A stretch of 64,000 nucleotides of DNA from Lepidodermella squamata (taxonomy: Eukaryota; Gastrotricha), in contig JBLDXI010000002.1 of the NCBI GenBank assembly GCA_047495785.1, positions 682,001 to 746,000 on the forward strand, read 5' to 3'. The notes below the pieces were generated by a model. It searched no databases. It saw only the letters and a list, made by a program, of their open reading frames with translations, and was not told where the DNA came from. A program made the position numbers and the translations under genes. This document shows, in pieces, positions 22,751 to 34,100 of this stretch; positions within the stretch are counted from its first letter, which is position 1, and every line of letters begins with the position of its first letter.

Positions 22751-22842
22751 TCAATTGCGCATTTAACCGCAACGAGTGATGTTGTAGTTTCTAGGAGTCG
22801 CAATATCGAATTCAACAGTGTATTTAACTTCGAATCCTTGAC
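22751..22842 (-). pseudogene. Truncated 3' fragment of a sixth flytrap gene (copy D)
   Basis: The minus strand reads GFEVKYTVEFDIATPRNYNI, the closing strand of exon 2 in the intact copies, then TRCG and a stop; MRN and the normal stop follow 3 bp later in frame. Homology ends abruptly at about 22842, some 50 bp before the left end of the MULE element. The rest of the gene is missing on either side of that element. Confidence 0.8.
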
Positions 22843-22891
22843 GCAAAGACTGAAGACGTTGCTATAGACATAGAGATTGAGAAGGGTGGCT

Positions 22892-24852
22892 GAGCGAGCG
22901 TAGCAGAAAAGTGAGTTGCGCTGCAGAAATCGAAACAATGTAGCAAGAACGCGTGCGTAGTAGCACTTAAACGTAATCCGTCGCGCGTATGTCTAATGCG
23001 CTGCTTGAACGCGTGCTATGACGCAGTAGGCGGTGCGACGGTCGCAAAAATAACTGTGAACGTAGCAAATCGATCACAACTAAATTTGGTAAAAAGTTGC
23101 TTTATTATGGACGAAATTTTCCGTTCCGTTGAAGCTGATGAAAGCGATTATACTGGCGATTCTCAGGAATCGGAGGACGAAGTAGGTTCAAGCGATGTAG
23201 AAACTGGCGAAGAAGGCATTACTGACGAAGAATTACTGGAGTCTGCTCAGCCGAAGAAGCCAGCAGAAATTTGGTATCTGGAAAAGGAGTGCGATACGCA
23301 GGCTGAAGCCGATGATGTCTTGAAAATCCTTTTAGAAATTAATAGGATTCCTAACAAGAAGTGGCCACACGAACGCAAGGCCTACGATAACAACGACGGT
23401 GAATGCCACGATTACTACTGCCCATGTGGGGGCCGAGGTCGCGAGAAGACCGTTACTTGGCACGCCAAACTTCGCGAGGTGCGGCATCACGATAGTGTGA
23501 AGGTTTCGATCTATACCAACATGAAACCCCACACTGGGCTGGTCGAGGCTTGCCCGAATGCGTAATTAACAAGATCAAGGAGTTGAAAGCGACCAAAGGC
23601 ATCAAGAAACCTGGGCCAATGTGGACGGAATTAAATAGCCTCGTCAATCAACCTGAAATTATTGCCTACAAAATTAAGAAGAGCCAAGTGGCATGGGCGC
23701 TAAGGAGTCTTGAACCTGCTGGTCCAAGGCCGAATCGCTGGTGTCTACAAGATTTTGTTGATTTAGCGAAAAATCACGAGGCCATTTCTGAAACCGATCA
23801 TAAATCATTCCTTATTGGGTGCGTAGTTAATCCGCGAGTCGGAAAATCAAAGCAAGAATTCAGAGTTGTTTTCACCACGAAACAATTGCTGAGCATGGCT
23901 GGTCACGGTGGCCCACTGCATATAGATATCGACCTCGACTTTATATGATATACTTTGGAAATCCTGTATTGGTTATCGGAACCAACAATACTTTTCATCC
24001 TGTGGCGGTATCAGTCGTATCCGGTGAAACTTCGGATGACTACATCGACTTGCTGAGCACAGTTAAGACGAGCTACGAACGCGTTTTTGGTAAATTATTA
24101 TTTTATTTCGAATTTTTGTTGAATTTCAATCTTGAATTTATTACAGGTAATGAGATGCCGCCGCCGCCGTAAACTGTGAAACTCACCGAAAAAATGATGT
24201 ATGCCAGCACTCATTTTGTTGTTCTTGCTCGGTCTATGCCAAGGAGCATACGTGCTGCCACTCGCTGGGTATGTCAATCCACCTCAAAGTGGAGCCCATT
24301 CCGGCTACAGGCCGGCTCAAACAGCTGGTTGAAAAGAAGCGTAAGAGAGGTCGTCCGGCCGAGACGCGGTCTGATTTGAACCGGCAACCGTCTGAGGTTC
24401 AAGTCTATGTCGAGGTGGCGGTCGAACAGGTCGCAGCTGAGCCTCAACCAAAATCTCGTCGAGGTCGCAAGCCGGCGGCCGAAATCGAGGTGGCGGTCGA
24501 AGAAGTTGAAGCTGAGCCTGAACCAAAAACGCGTCGAGGTCGTAAACCTGCTGTCGAACAGGTCGAAGTAGAGCCTCAACCTAAACGCCGAGGTCGGATG
24601 CCCGCGGCTGAGCAAGTCGCGGTCGAGAGTAAAGAGTAAACCGAGTCGTGTTGTAGCCAAAAAATAACTAATTCAATTTTGTTTGAATAATTTAAATTGA
24701 TGTTTGAAATGACGTGTAATTAAAATGACTTGCTACGCTCACTCAGATTTTTGCTACGGTACTTCATATTTGCTACATAACACCGGGTGGTGCTACACTC
24801 GCACAGATTTTAAGCACTCGTCGCGCTTCTCCAAATTCTGCTACACTCACTC
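22892..24852 (+). mobile_element. Decayed Mutator-like (MULE) DNA transposon
   Basis: Candidate terminal repeats: GAGCGAGCGTAGCAGAA at 22892-22908 and its near reverse complement TTCTGCTACACTCACTC at 24836-24852; a further GAGTGAGCGTAGCA-type copy lies at 24731-24744. Between them is a broken transposase (next entry). I could not find a matching target-site duplication. The element lies inside the flytrap array and next to a truncated flytrap fragment. Confidence 0.65.
22996..24639 (+). pseudogene. MULE transposase remnant with SWIM finger and AT-hooks
   Basis: Several pieces in different frames. 22996-23549: an acidic N-terminus, then a module (YYCPCGGRGREKTVTWHAK, MKPHTG). 23550-23944: LPECVINKIKELKATKGIKK leading to HIDIDLDFI, where the first catalytic Asp of the DDE fold is expected. 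23945-24090: the matching next strand, YFGNPVLVIGTNNTFHPVA, two bases out of frame with it. An apparent intron follows (24090-24146, TTTTG|GTAAAT..ATTACAG), and then the middle of the transposase, with the other catalytic residues, is missing. 24217-24262 is a complete SWIM zinc finger (CxC at 24220 and 24226, CxH at 24253 and 24259), followed to 24639 by four AT-hooks (KRGRPAE, RRGRKPA twice, RRGRMPA). Two frameshifts and the deletion make it non-functional. Confidence 0.75.
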
Positions 24853-26324
24853 AGGTTTACGCAGCGCTCACCATTTAACTCGATTGAGAAAGCCACCTGA
24901 TTCGGTAGGCTGTAAGCTAGTTCATGCATCGAGCGCGCCCACGGCTCATTTTAGCAGCCGATATTGCATCGACTTGAGTAACGGCCGAAAATCACCCGGC
25001 TCAGAGCCGTGTGGTTGAGCAGGCTTAGTTTTAAAATGAGCTGACTCAAATCAGTTTCTGTAGCAGCCTTTACTGAAACTGAAGCTTTTAGATCAAATTT
25101 ATTAGGATTCGTGTCGGGATTACATTTGATCGGATGACGGATGACAACAGCTTTCTAGACATTATATTATTATGTCGTTGGGAATTTCGATCAAACGAAA
25201 ATCTTTTTTATTGTCTTCATTTGACATAAAAAATACACAGGCAAATAACGGATGAGAAAAGTCTCCGTCGAGTGATGCGGCTTCAATCAAGGCTTTATGA
25301 CCACCTGAGCTCTCTTGCTTTCCACAATCATCTCGGTTTCGTTCGTCCGCTGGAATCTCATTTTGTGATATTGTTAGCGAAGCGCCAAAACAACCACTTT
25401 ACTGTATAGCTTATACAGTATTATAGCTATTATAGCTTTTTTATGGAAAGTACGATCGACCCTTGAATGTAAATTCAAGTTACGATAAGTAGGATTAGTG
25501 CTCAAATGAGCCGACCGTACTCCTTCTCTGTACGTTCGGCTCGTCAAAGTAAGAATGAGTCATCAAAGTGGTTGTTTTAGCGCGTCGGTAGCGATATGTA
25601 ACCATGCAAGCATGTAAAATGTAATAGCATATGACCGGAAACAAGTGATAAGTTGGGGTTGGCGTATTTTCTGTATTTTCCAGCAAATGGCAAAACGTGT
25701 GTTGATTTGATGAGGAAAGATTCTTGTATTCCTAGATGTTCATACTGTGCGTGTGATAGTCCTAGCCGTTTGTTATTTATTGAGAAGCTTCGCCATCAGT
25801 GTTACGAAAACGGATGACTTCATTTTGATACGCGGATGAAAATTGAGCGGCATTTAGCCCCAATGTCGATAAAATCCGAGCAGCAGTCGTCCTCAATGTT
25901 GAGAAAATGGCTAGCATTCCTCCTTGAAAAATATCAAAAACGGCGCAGCATTCGTCTTGTATTCCGTGCAACTCGTTCCTGGTTCAAACATTCTCAGCCA
26001 TGGTTTAATGCCAGTTCTAGTCAGGAACAGTATCAATAGTAATATTCCGGCCGATGCAAATGGTTTATTTTTTTTAAATCACTATAACGCCGCAGTTCGA
26101 AAAAATTCAGTCCGGATTTAGCAACTACTCTTATGCAAAACGCTAGTCTGCGGCACGAGCGAAGCAAAATGGTCCGGCTTCGCGCAAAACAACTCTAAAT
26201 TATAAAATTATCTTGTAATTCTTAGCAGAATGCAAACTTCCAAAAGCTCTCATACATGTCAGAGCAGTCAACTAGTTTTTTTTTACGTAAACATCAGTCA
26301 CGCCGAATGGATGTAGCCACGAGT
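24853..26324. other. Intergenic between MULE and flytrap gene E
   Basis: No gene recognised. It includes a small run of TATAGCT/ATTATAGC repeats near 25405-25440. The end (about 26270-26324) is the 3' flank of copy E and matches the 3' flank of copy B (CGCCGAATGGATGTAGCC). Confidence 0.4.
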
Positions 26325-27984
26325 TCAATTGCGCATTGAATCCAAACGAGTGATGTTGTAGTTTCCAGGATTCGAATAATCGACCTGGATGCTGTACTTC
26401 AGTTCGAAACCGTTAGGATAAGACCATTGGCCGATCACGACAGGCTCAAAGTCGATCTCGCCCCGTTTTGAGTATCGCTGCATGCCAGCTCTCAAGCTGT
26501 TGAACTCAATCGAACCGGCTATTTCGTTCAAAAACGCGTTTTTATCCCCGATTTTCTCATTTGACCAATAATCTTTCAGGGTCGAGTTGAAGCGCGATTT
26601 CAGCATCTCTTCAGTCTTGTTCAGGGTCAAAATGGCCTGCAAAGCTGTATCGTGGCAAAGATGCCGCATGCTGTAGTCGGGTTTTCGAGCATTATTCATA
26701 GCTTTGTCGAATTTTTCTTCGAAGCCAGCCAAATCATATCCTAGGGCTGTGTTGCCAAAGTTTCGTATCGCAGAAGTCAGCTGACCAGCGAAAATTGTTG
26801 CTTTTAGCTGTTCGATGTAAATTTCCCGGAAGCAACCAGTTGGGAGGATCATTTGGGGCAACGTGAATGGTTCCATAAATGCAATTGTCATTGCGAAGAA
26901 AGTGAAATTATTGGCCGCTGTGAAGTTCAATTTGGAAGCTTGGCACAAAAATTCGAGAAGTTCACGGAATGTGGATGTTGCTATCACGAAAATCTGAATG
27001 AGCAAAGCAAGTCAAACACATATATGCAATTTAGTCCGTAACGAGAGGTGATTTAGGACATAAATGATTGTTTCCTTTGCTCTTAGTCCCTTGTGCTCCA
27101 CATTTCTCAACAATTGAAGCTAAAGTAGGAAAGCGAAATCGTATAAGATATACCGATAAATCAGCGTGCAGATTTTTTCAACTTAATTACCTGATTTCAT
27201 ACATAAGAGGATGATAGGCTTAGAAACCGAAATCTCTATCGTTCAACCCTGGAAAGTTGTTCCCCCGCGAACCATGAATGCCCAAGTTAACCCTTTCCAC
27301 GATCACCCATAAATTTACCTCTGCTCCGTTGGAATCAGCTATATCTTGAGGGTATGTGTTGCCCATCGAAAACTTCGACCAAACGAACTTCATGCCGGCA
27401 GCTTGAAAGCCCTGGTTGAGTTTATCGTAAAACAACATGTCGCTTGCACTCGCAAAAAGTCCAATTTTCTTATTGACTGATGGCATCAGATGCTTCAAGT
27501 ACGCTATCCACCCGTGAACTGCTGTATCCAATGTTGGCCGATTACGCCACAAATTAGGGTATTTGGGACGATTATAGAGAAAAGCTGAATTGACGCTAGT
27601 CGAGATGGTGATTGCGTTTAAGGATGGCAGGATTGGAGAAAGAGCCTTGCAGCCAACTGTAAAAGACGGCCCTGTCATGACGGGTGATTTTGTTGCCGAA
27701 ATCGCAGTATCAAAAAATCTAAAGGCGGCTTGGACGGCACGCATTCCAGCGGCACCTTCGTCTTGAAAATTAAAGGTGACATTGTAATTCGGAAGAATAT
27801 CGCTTCGGTTGTTAGCTTCTTGCGCGACGATTCTGGCGGCTTCAAGGCAACTTCTACCATCGTTTGGCTCATTACCCGTAAAGGCAATTAGATACAGTAC
27901 CTGCAGATCTATTGGCTTTCTTGCTTGTTGATTGGAGTAGCAAATGCTGGAGAGAACAACTAGAACCCGATACATGTTGATCAT
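26325..27984 (-). CDS. GABA-B-like venus-flytrap ectodomain protein, copy E
   Basis: Exons 27319-27984 and 26325-26993, intron of 325 nt, about 444 residues. Two ATGs are possible (27984 and 27975); the second gives the MYRVLVVLSSICYS signal peptide seen in copies A and B. Flytrap landmarks: SCLEAARIVAQEANNRSDIL, YNRPKYPNLWRNRPTLDTAV, GCFREIYIEQLKATI, MRHLCHDTALQAILTLNK. It ends TRLDSMRN with no membrane part. Exon 1 and the intron are close to copy C, whereas the 3' end and flank are closer to copy B, so the gene is a mosaic of its neighbours. Confidence 0.83.
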
Positions 27985-28463
27985 GATCAAATGAAGTTCC
28001 TCCTGCAATCTAATAACGAAATATTAGATACACCCGTAACTTATTCTTCCTTATTCCCGAATTCGATTACCTAATAAGATGGATGATTGCGGATTAAAAT
28101 GTTAGGCGCAAATACTTCGTTTAATCGTACTGGTGCACATCAACTGCAGCTTCCTTGTCGAGAGTGCAACTTCATAATATAGATTACTAGAGTTGACGGG
28201 ATATATTTGATCAGCAAGCTTACAAGCTCAGCCATAAAAATCAATTCTAGTTCTGCTCTTTTGAGTGCACTATCCAAAGTTAGTATCAATCAGATATTCG
28301 AAGCAAGATGTTTACATCGTTTTTATTTCGAAAGGAAATGAAATAATCCAATAGCGTGTTGGTTGATTTGGTGGATCCAACTGTCCTTTTATGCATATAT
28401 AGAAGTTCTTCTATAACAAAACCATGTGTTATCAGTCTTTAATGATGCCTGTCGCTGAAAGTC
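27985..28463. other. Intergenic between flytrap genes E and F
   Basis: Spacer of about 480 bp holding the promoter of copy E and the 3' flank of copy F. Nothing further recognised. Confidence 0.35.
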
Positions 28464-29852
28464 TCATATGGCCATGTTGAAGATGTCATAATTACCAATA
28501 GTAGAGTAGTTAACGGAAACGGTATATTTGACTTTGTAACCACCAATCGGCGTCCATTGGGCAATTTCAATAGGCTCAGACTCGACCTCGCCCTGCTTCG
28601 AGTATCGCAGCCATCCTGATCTAAGGCTATTGAACTCGATCGAAGCGGCAATTTCGTTCAGAAATGCGTTTTTATCCATTATTTTTTCATTGGTCCAGAA
28701 ATCTTTCAACGTGGAATTGAACTTCGATCTGAGAACCTCCTCTGTTTTGTTCAAAGTCAGTAGGGCCTGGAGAGCTGTATCATGACAAAGATGGCGAGAA
28801 GTGTAGTCAGCTTTCCTTGACTTATTGGTCAATTTATCGAACTTCTCTTCGAAGCCAGGCAAATCATAGCCCAGAGCTGTGTTTCCGGGGTTCTGAGTTG
28901 CGGTAATCGATGTACCGGAATATACGGTTGCTTTCATCTGTTCGACATACATGTCACGATAGCAGCCGTTATTCCATGACGGTAAAGCTCTGGGGTCGGC
29001 GAAAGCTGAACTCAGGGCTAAAAAGGTGTAGTTGTTGTTCGCAGATGTGACGTTGGCGGGGTAGGATTGGCAGTAGAAATTAAGCAGACTTTGCAAGCTA
29101 GTTGTCACAATAGCGATCACCTATTAATCATCGATCAATTTTTCGTGAATAAGGAAACTTCTTGTTCATACCTCTGTCCCGTTTAAAGATGAAAAGTCAG
29201 GAATATTCAGCTTCGATCCAGCTTCGAAGTAAGTCCAAACTGGTTTCAAGCCAGCTTCTTCAAGTATCGCCACAGCTTTCTCGTAGAGGATCACGTCATT
29301 CTGCCCAGCGTAAATTCCAATCTTAATGTCCCTACTAGGTCGTCTGATGTTCTTCAGATAAGCTACCCATCCGTGAACGAATCGGTCAGTGGTCACCCTG
29401 CTCCGCCACAGATTTCCGTAGCCGCGTCGACTGTCGCGGAAAATCGGGCTCGAACAAGGCGATATCATAATTGCGTTGAAAGCGGGTAAAATCGGCGACA
29501 GGTATGTACACCCCGCCGAGGCATACGTGCCTATTATAACCGGTGCGTTGATACCAGTCGTGTTATCGAAAAATCGAATGGCAGCCTGAACTGATTGAGA
29601 GCCAAAGATAGACTCGTCCCGAAAATACATAACAACGTTGTAATTTGTTAGAAAATCGCTTCTTTTGTTTGCCTCTTGCTCGGCGATTCTCGCTGCAGCT
29701 ATGCAACTGCTGCCATCTGAAGGCCAATAGCCGGTAATCTGTGCTAAATGCAGAACCTGAAGGTCGAACGGTTTGGCACTGGCTAGCTGGCCGTTGTTAG
29801 GTCCGTGCAATATGGCTAGAATTATGACTGAATGGTAGAACGTTGCCCTCAT
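28464..29852 (-). CDS. GABA-B-like venus-flytrap ectodomain protein, copy F (divergent)
   Basis: Exons 29172-29852 and 28464-29120 with a 51-nt intron (ACAGAG|GTATGA..TTAATAG), about 445 residues. Signal peptide MRATFYHSVIILAILHGPNN, flytrap lobes with SCIAAARIAEQEANKRSDFL, FRDSRRGYGNLWRSRVTTDR, GCYRDMYVEQMKATVYSG and SRHLCHDTALQALLTLNKTE, ending GNYDIFNMAI. It is the most divergent copy and stands first in the transcriptional order, so it may be closest to the founder. A TATATAAG box on the minus strand at about 29983-29990 is a plausible promoter. No transmembrane region. Confidence 0.83.
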
Positions 29853-31189
29853 TATTGTGCGTATAATTCAAAGTAAAATTATTGTTTAAACATACTGCAG
29901 CACTGATGCGGATAATTAAACCAGTGCTTAGGGTGACACAAAAGTAATAATAAAAATCAGCATTCGTTATAGGAAAGTAAGCTTATATATCCTGTGAGCG
30001 GCAAAATATTGCCGTCATGAGTGAAAAAAATAATTAATTAATTATAACTATTTATTAATTTTTTTATTCCGAGATGGTAATCCAGGATGAACAGCGACCG
30101 TCTAAATGGATTTTTCTTAGAAATTGTCCTTGAGGTCTGAACAATTATTTCTATATTTTTTTATTAAAAATCAGCCCTGATCGATCAATTACGAAATCGA
30201 AGCTGGAAATCGATATCGAGCCGAACGGCCATCCGTATTTTCACTGAATCTGGGATTTTATATTTTATGGACATTGTGCCCTAATGCTATGTAGAAAAAT
30301 TATCGATTTTTTGAGATCTAAGACAGTTCATATCGGAAAAATCACTGATTTGCGAAATCGATACTCAAAATCGATATCAGCTCTGCTGGCTGAAGTAAGC
30401 TTAGCGGCTGTAGTGCAAAATATGGAGATCTATCGGTTGGACCATATAACCGAAAAAATGAGATCCTAATGTGAAGACATCAAAGTAAAAAAAAAACAAA
30501 TATTGGCGGAAATCTAGTGCTGGACCTCTAAATTTAGGATTCAGGATTGCTAAATAAATCTTTAATTTTTTTATTTCAATCTCATAACCGAAATTCATGG
30601 ACAAAATTGTCTGAAATGTCGGCGGCTATTATAGGTGCGTTCGTTTTTCTAGGACTCAAGGCTCAAGGCTCAATTATCTCAGCCGATATTACGCCGGCAC
30701 TTGAGCCTGAAGCACCCAACGCGCGCTTTGTCTTATTACAGTTTTTTTTACATCCACGCTATCACCCAGACACAAATTTTTTGTTTCATTACTAATTCAA
30801 CTGTAGAATTTGTTCGATTGCTGCTTGAACCGAGTTTGTGTATCCTACCTTTTCCGACGGCGCCTCTGTGTTTTTTACCATTGCGCTGCGCCACTCGAGT
30901 CCAATAAAAAATTAAATCGAACTTAGCATTGCAATGTTGAATGTTTTATTCATATACAGTAAATATTACCGGCTAAAAACTTGTCTACGGATATTGGTGA
31001 GATAGGTGGGTTTTTTCTCGCTACTACGAAGCAATTTTTACTCCTCATCGCCGCAGGGGAGATAATAAATCTTGCCAAAATTTTTTACGCGCAGATTCTA
31101 ATTAATTGTGGTATTATTATCGTTTTTTCTTATTACACGTTTGCATTTTGTTTATTTTAGGAAAATCGAAAGCGGTGATTTGATTGCAG
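29853..31189. other. Intergenic between flytrap gene F and HCN gene
   Basis: Divergent spacer holding both upstream regions. It contains one copy of a dispersed repeat at 30328-30392. An open frame at 30616-30795 with a hydrophobic start is not supported by any relative. The 5' exon(s) of the HCN gene may lie here unrecognised. Confidence 0.4.
30328..30392 (+). repeat. Dispersed repeat family 1, copy 1
   Basis: A unit of about 65 bp built of ATATCGGAAAAATCACTGAT, AAATCGATACTC and AATCGATATC. Related copies lie at 43831-43900 (same strand) and at 32538-32600 and 62192-62256 (opposite strand). Confidence 0.6.
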
Positions 31190-34100
31190 CCGCAAGGTGT
31201 CGCGGTAGAGAAAAAACGTAATCGCAATCTCTCTATTGTAGCTATTGTACCGCTTGAACAGGTGCGTCAATTTTTTATTGTCAATTAAACCTATTTTCTC
31301 ATTACTTCAGCAAAAAATTCATTTCGAAGCCGAGTGTACATCTTTAATTTGAGGTTCCAGAACTAAATTTGAACTAGGTTTTCAAGTCTTCTGGAGTCTC
31401 AATTATTTGAATATTTTAATGAGATTTAATTTTCTAAAAATTATTAACAAATCTGCAACAATTTTATTATTTTAATTTTTGATTTTATTTCATATATAAT
31501 ATTTGATTTATATAATTTTTAGGCGTCTGTGATGCGAGCTAAATTGGCGAAATTTAAATCAGCCTCAGTTGAAGCGCCCGAAATTGTGGTCACCGACAGC
31601 GAGGATATATCGCCTCATCAAACGGCTGAATTTCACGCCAGACAAATGTCTCTAGCCCACGGTGGTCACGCTGGTGATACGAGTGCCAATAGTAAGGAAG
31701 AAAATGAAAACCCGTCCATGCCTGGCACGCCGTTGTTGGCTACGGCGAATGAGACGTTTTTCGGGCGAAGTCGGAAGGATAGCACGAAGAGTAGGGTGGT
31801 TAAACCTGATAACCTCACATCGCCGGCCATCAGTCGAAGTAGCAGCTTTGCGAGAGTGCTGAAAGTTCATGATTTATTCGAGGTCTCGGACAATCATTTG
31901 GCGATGAAATTGTTTGGAAATAAACGGGCCCTTGATAAGGAAAAAGAGAGACAGCAAAAAGCTGGTAGATGGATTATTCATCCATGCAGTAAATTCAGGT
32001 AAACAAATTTAATTAGAATTTAATTGGAATTTTAATTTTGAGATTTTTATAAATATTTTCCATTTAAATTAAAAAATTTAAAATTTAAATTTGGAAAAAT
32101 TGAAAAAACTCTGATGACTTCAGTTTAACTTTGTGATTATTTGTATTCCGAATTTTTCAGGTTTTATTGGGACCTTGTAATGCTCTTCCTACTGCTGACG
32201 AACATGTTCTTGCTACCGTTGGCCATCGCATTTTTCAGCGATGATTTTATGCAACCCGGTTGGCTGGTTTTCAACTGCATTTCAGACATCATTTTCATTC
32301 TCGACATCATCATCAATTTTCGAACAGGTAATTTCATAGCCATTTATTACACAGAAAATTTCGGAAATAGCTTGATGATCCAGCTTAATTTCTTGAATTT
32401 TAATCCCATCACAACTTTTTTCCCAATATTTTTTCGGGTTCCAGCTCTAAAATTCAGGATCCAGCTTGGATTTAGCCTCTCTTCCTTATTAAATCTATTT
32501 GTTCACGAATATGCCTGAGCGATAGATCCCGCCATCGATTCTACTTCGATATCGATTCCAAGTATCGATTTCAAAAATCAGTGATTTTTTCCAATATCGG
32601 AAATCTTTGAAGCATTGAAAATTGTCTAACTACCTAATATGGTACCAGGTAGCTAAAGTGTTTCAATTTCAGAGCCATCGTAAATCGGTAAATTTTGAGC
32701 TTGAAATTTGAATCATTTACTTATAGATACCCTAAGGATTTAGGCACCCTACAGATTTTTTCGTAAAATCAGGTTTCGATTCATCAAAGGTTTATTCCTA
32801 ACTCCAACCCTTACTATCTTTTACAATAGGAATAATTGACAACGAGGCGCGTAATATTGTTATCCTCGATCCGCGAGAAATCGCCATTCGATACCTGAAA
32901 TCGTGGTTCGCCGTCGATTTTCTGTCCTCATTCCCTATCGACTACATCTTCATGTTCACGGTGACCGTCTACGGCGATGAATTGTCATCGAACACGTCGT
33001 TGCTCAAAGCCAGCCGAGCGTTTCGCATCATGCGGCTCGCTAAATTCATGGGTCTACTACGACTTCTTCGGCTATCTCGTCTCGTTCGCTACATCAACCA
33101 GTGGCAGGAATTTCTCAATGTCGCGACTATGGTTTTGAGGATAACCAATCTTGTCGGCTTGGTTGTACTGCTGGCCCATTGGAATGGCTGCTTGCAGTTT
33201 CTTGTGCCTTATATGCAAGGATTCCCTGAGCGGTCGTGGGTGCAAAAACGCCATTTAGAGGTAAGTTCAAGACTGGCTCTAGCATATTACTAGCTCTAAA
33301 TATTCTAGCATAGTATTTTGATCAAAATTTCATAATTTGTAAGGAAAATTCGCGATAATTTAGAGAAATCTGAAACCGCTTACGGAATAGTACTTCTTTA
33401 ATTTGATCTCAATTTTCGTAAGATATCAAGGATTGATATTTTCGGTAAAGAGCTGAAAAAATTCAGAAATTTACTCAATTTCCAGCATTCCCGAGAAATA
33501 TTTGGAAACATCCCTAAAATTCTTAAAGAAATTATAATTTAATTAATAGCATTTACCTGTGTGTCCCATAAAATAGCGCCAACATAGGAAATAGGAAATG
33601 GATAAGAAAGTTAATAAAAGAGGTGAAGGGTGATGTCGCATGGCCAAAAAAATCTTTAAACAATTCAAAAAGCCTTAGAAAGCCAAAATAAGATTAACAA
33701 AATTTCCGGGATTTTTTACAAAATAATGGTCCAACCGGATAAAATACCAAAAATACCGAACCTGGAGCTTTTCGGGTTTTCTGTGGTAAATTTCCCAATT
33801 ATTTGAAAAATCGTCGATAAATAATGTGGGAATCTCCCGGTTAGGATTGATTTGAAACAATATTCACATTTTCCGCATGCGATTATTTCGAATTTTTATA
33901 ATAAATTTTGAAATTACCGAAAAATTTGAATTTTTTTCAACTTCGGCTCACTCTTATGTGCTTTTTGTCAAAGCAGTAAGTAATTATTTCCTGTTTCTCA
34001 AATTTTTCAATCCGTCACATTTTTGAATTTTTTGAATTTTTACAGAATGCGACCGTCTACAACCAATATACTTTTTCAATTTTCCGGGCGCTTTCGCATA

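Noticed and set aside
24274-24660. Minus-strand frame over the AT-hook region
   Set aside because: Shadow of the repetitive AT-hook coding sequence on the plus strand.
30616-30795. Short plus-strand frame with hydrophobic start
   Set aside because: No paralogue, no domain and no convincing donor; it might be a first exon of HCN but phase and signal could not be shown.
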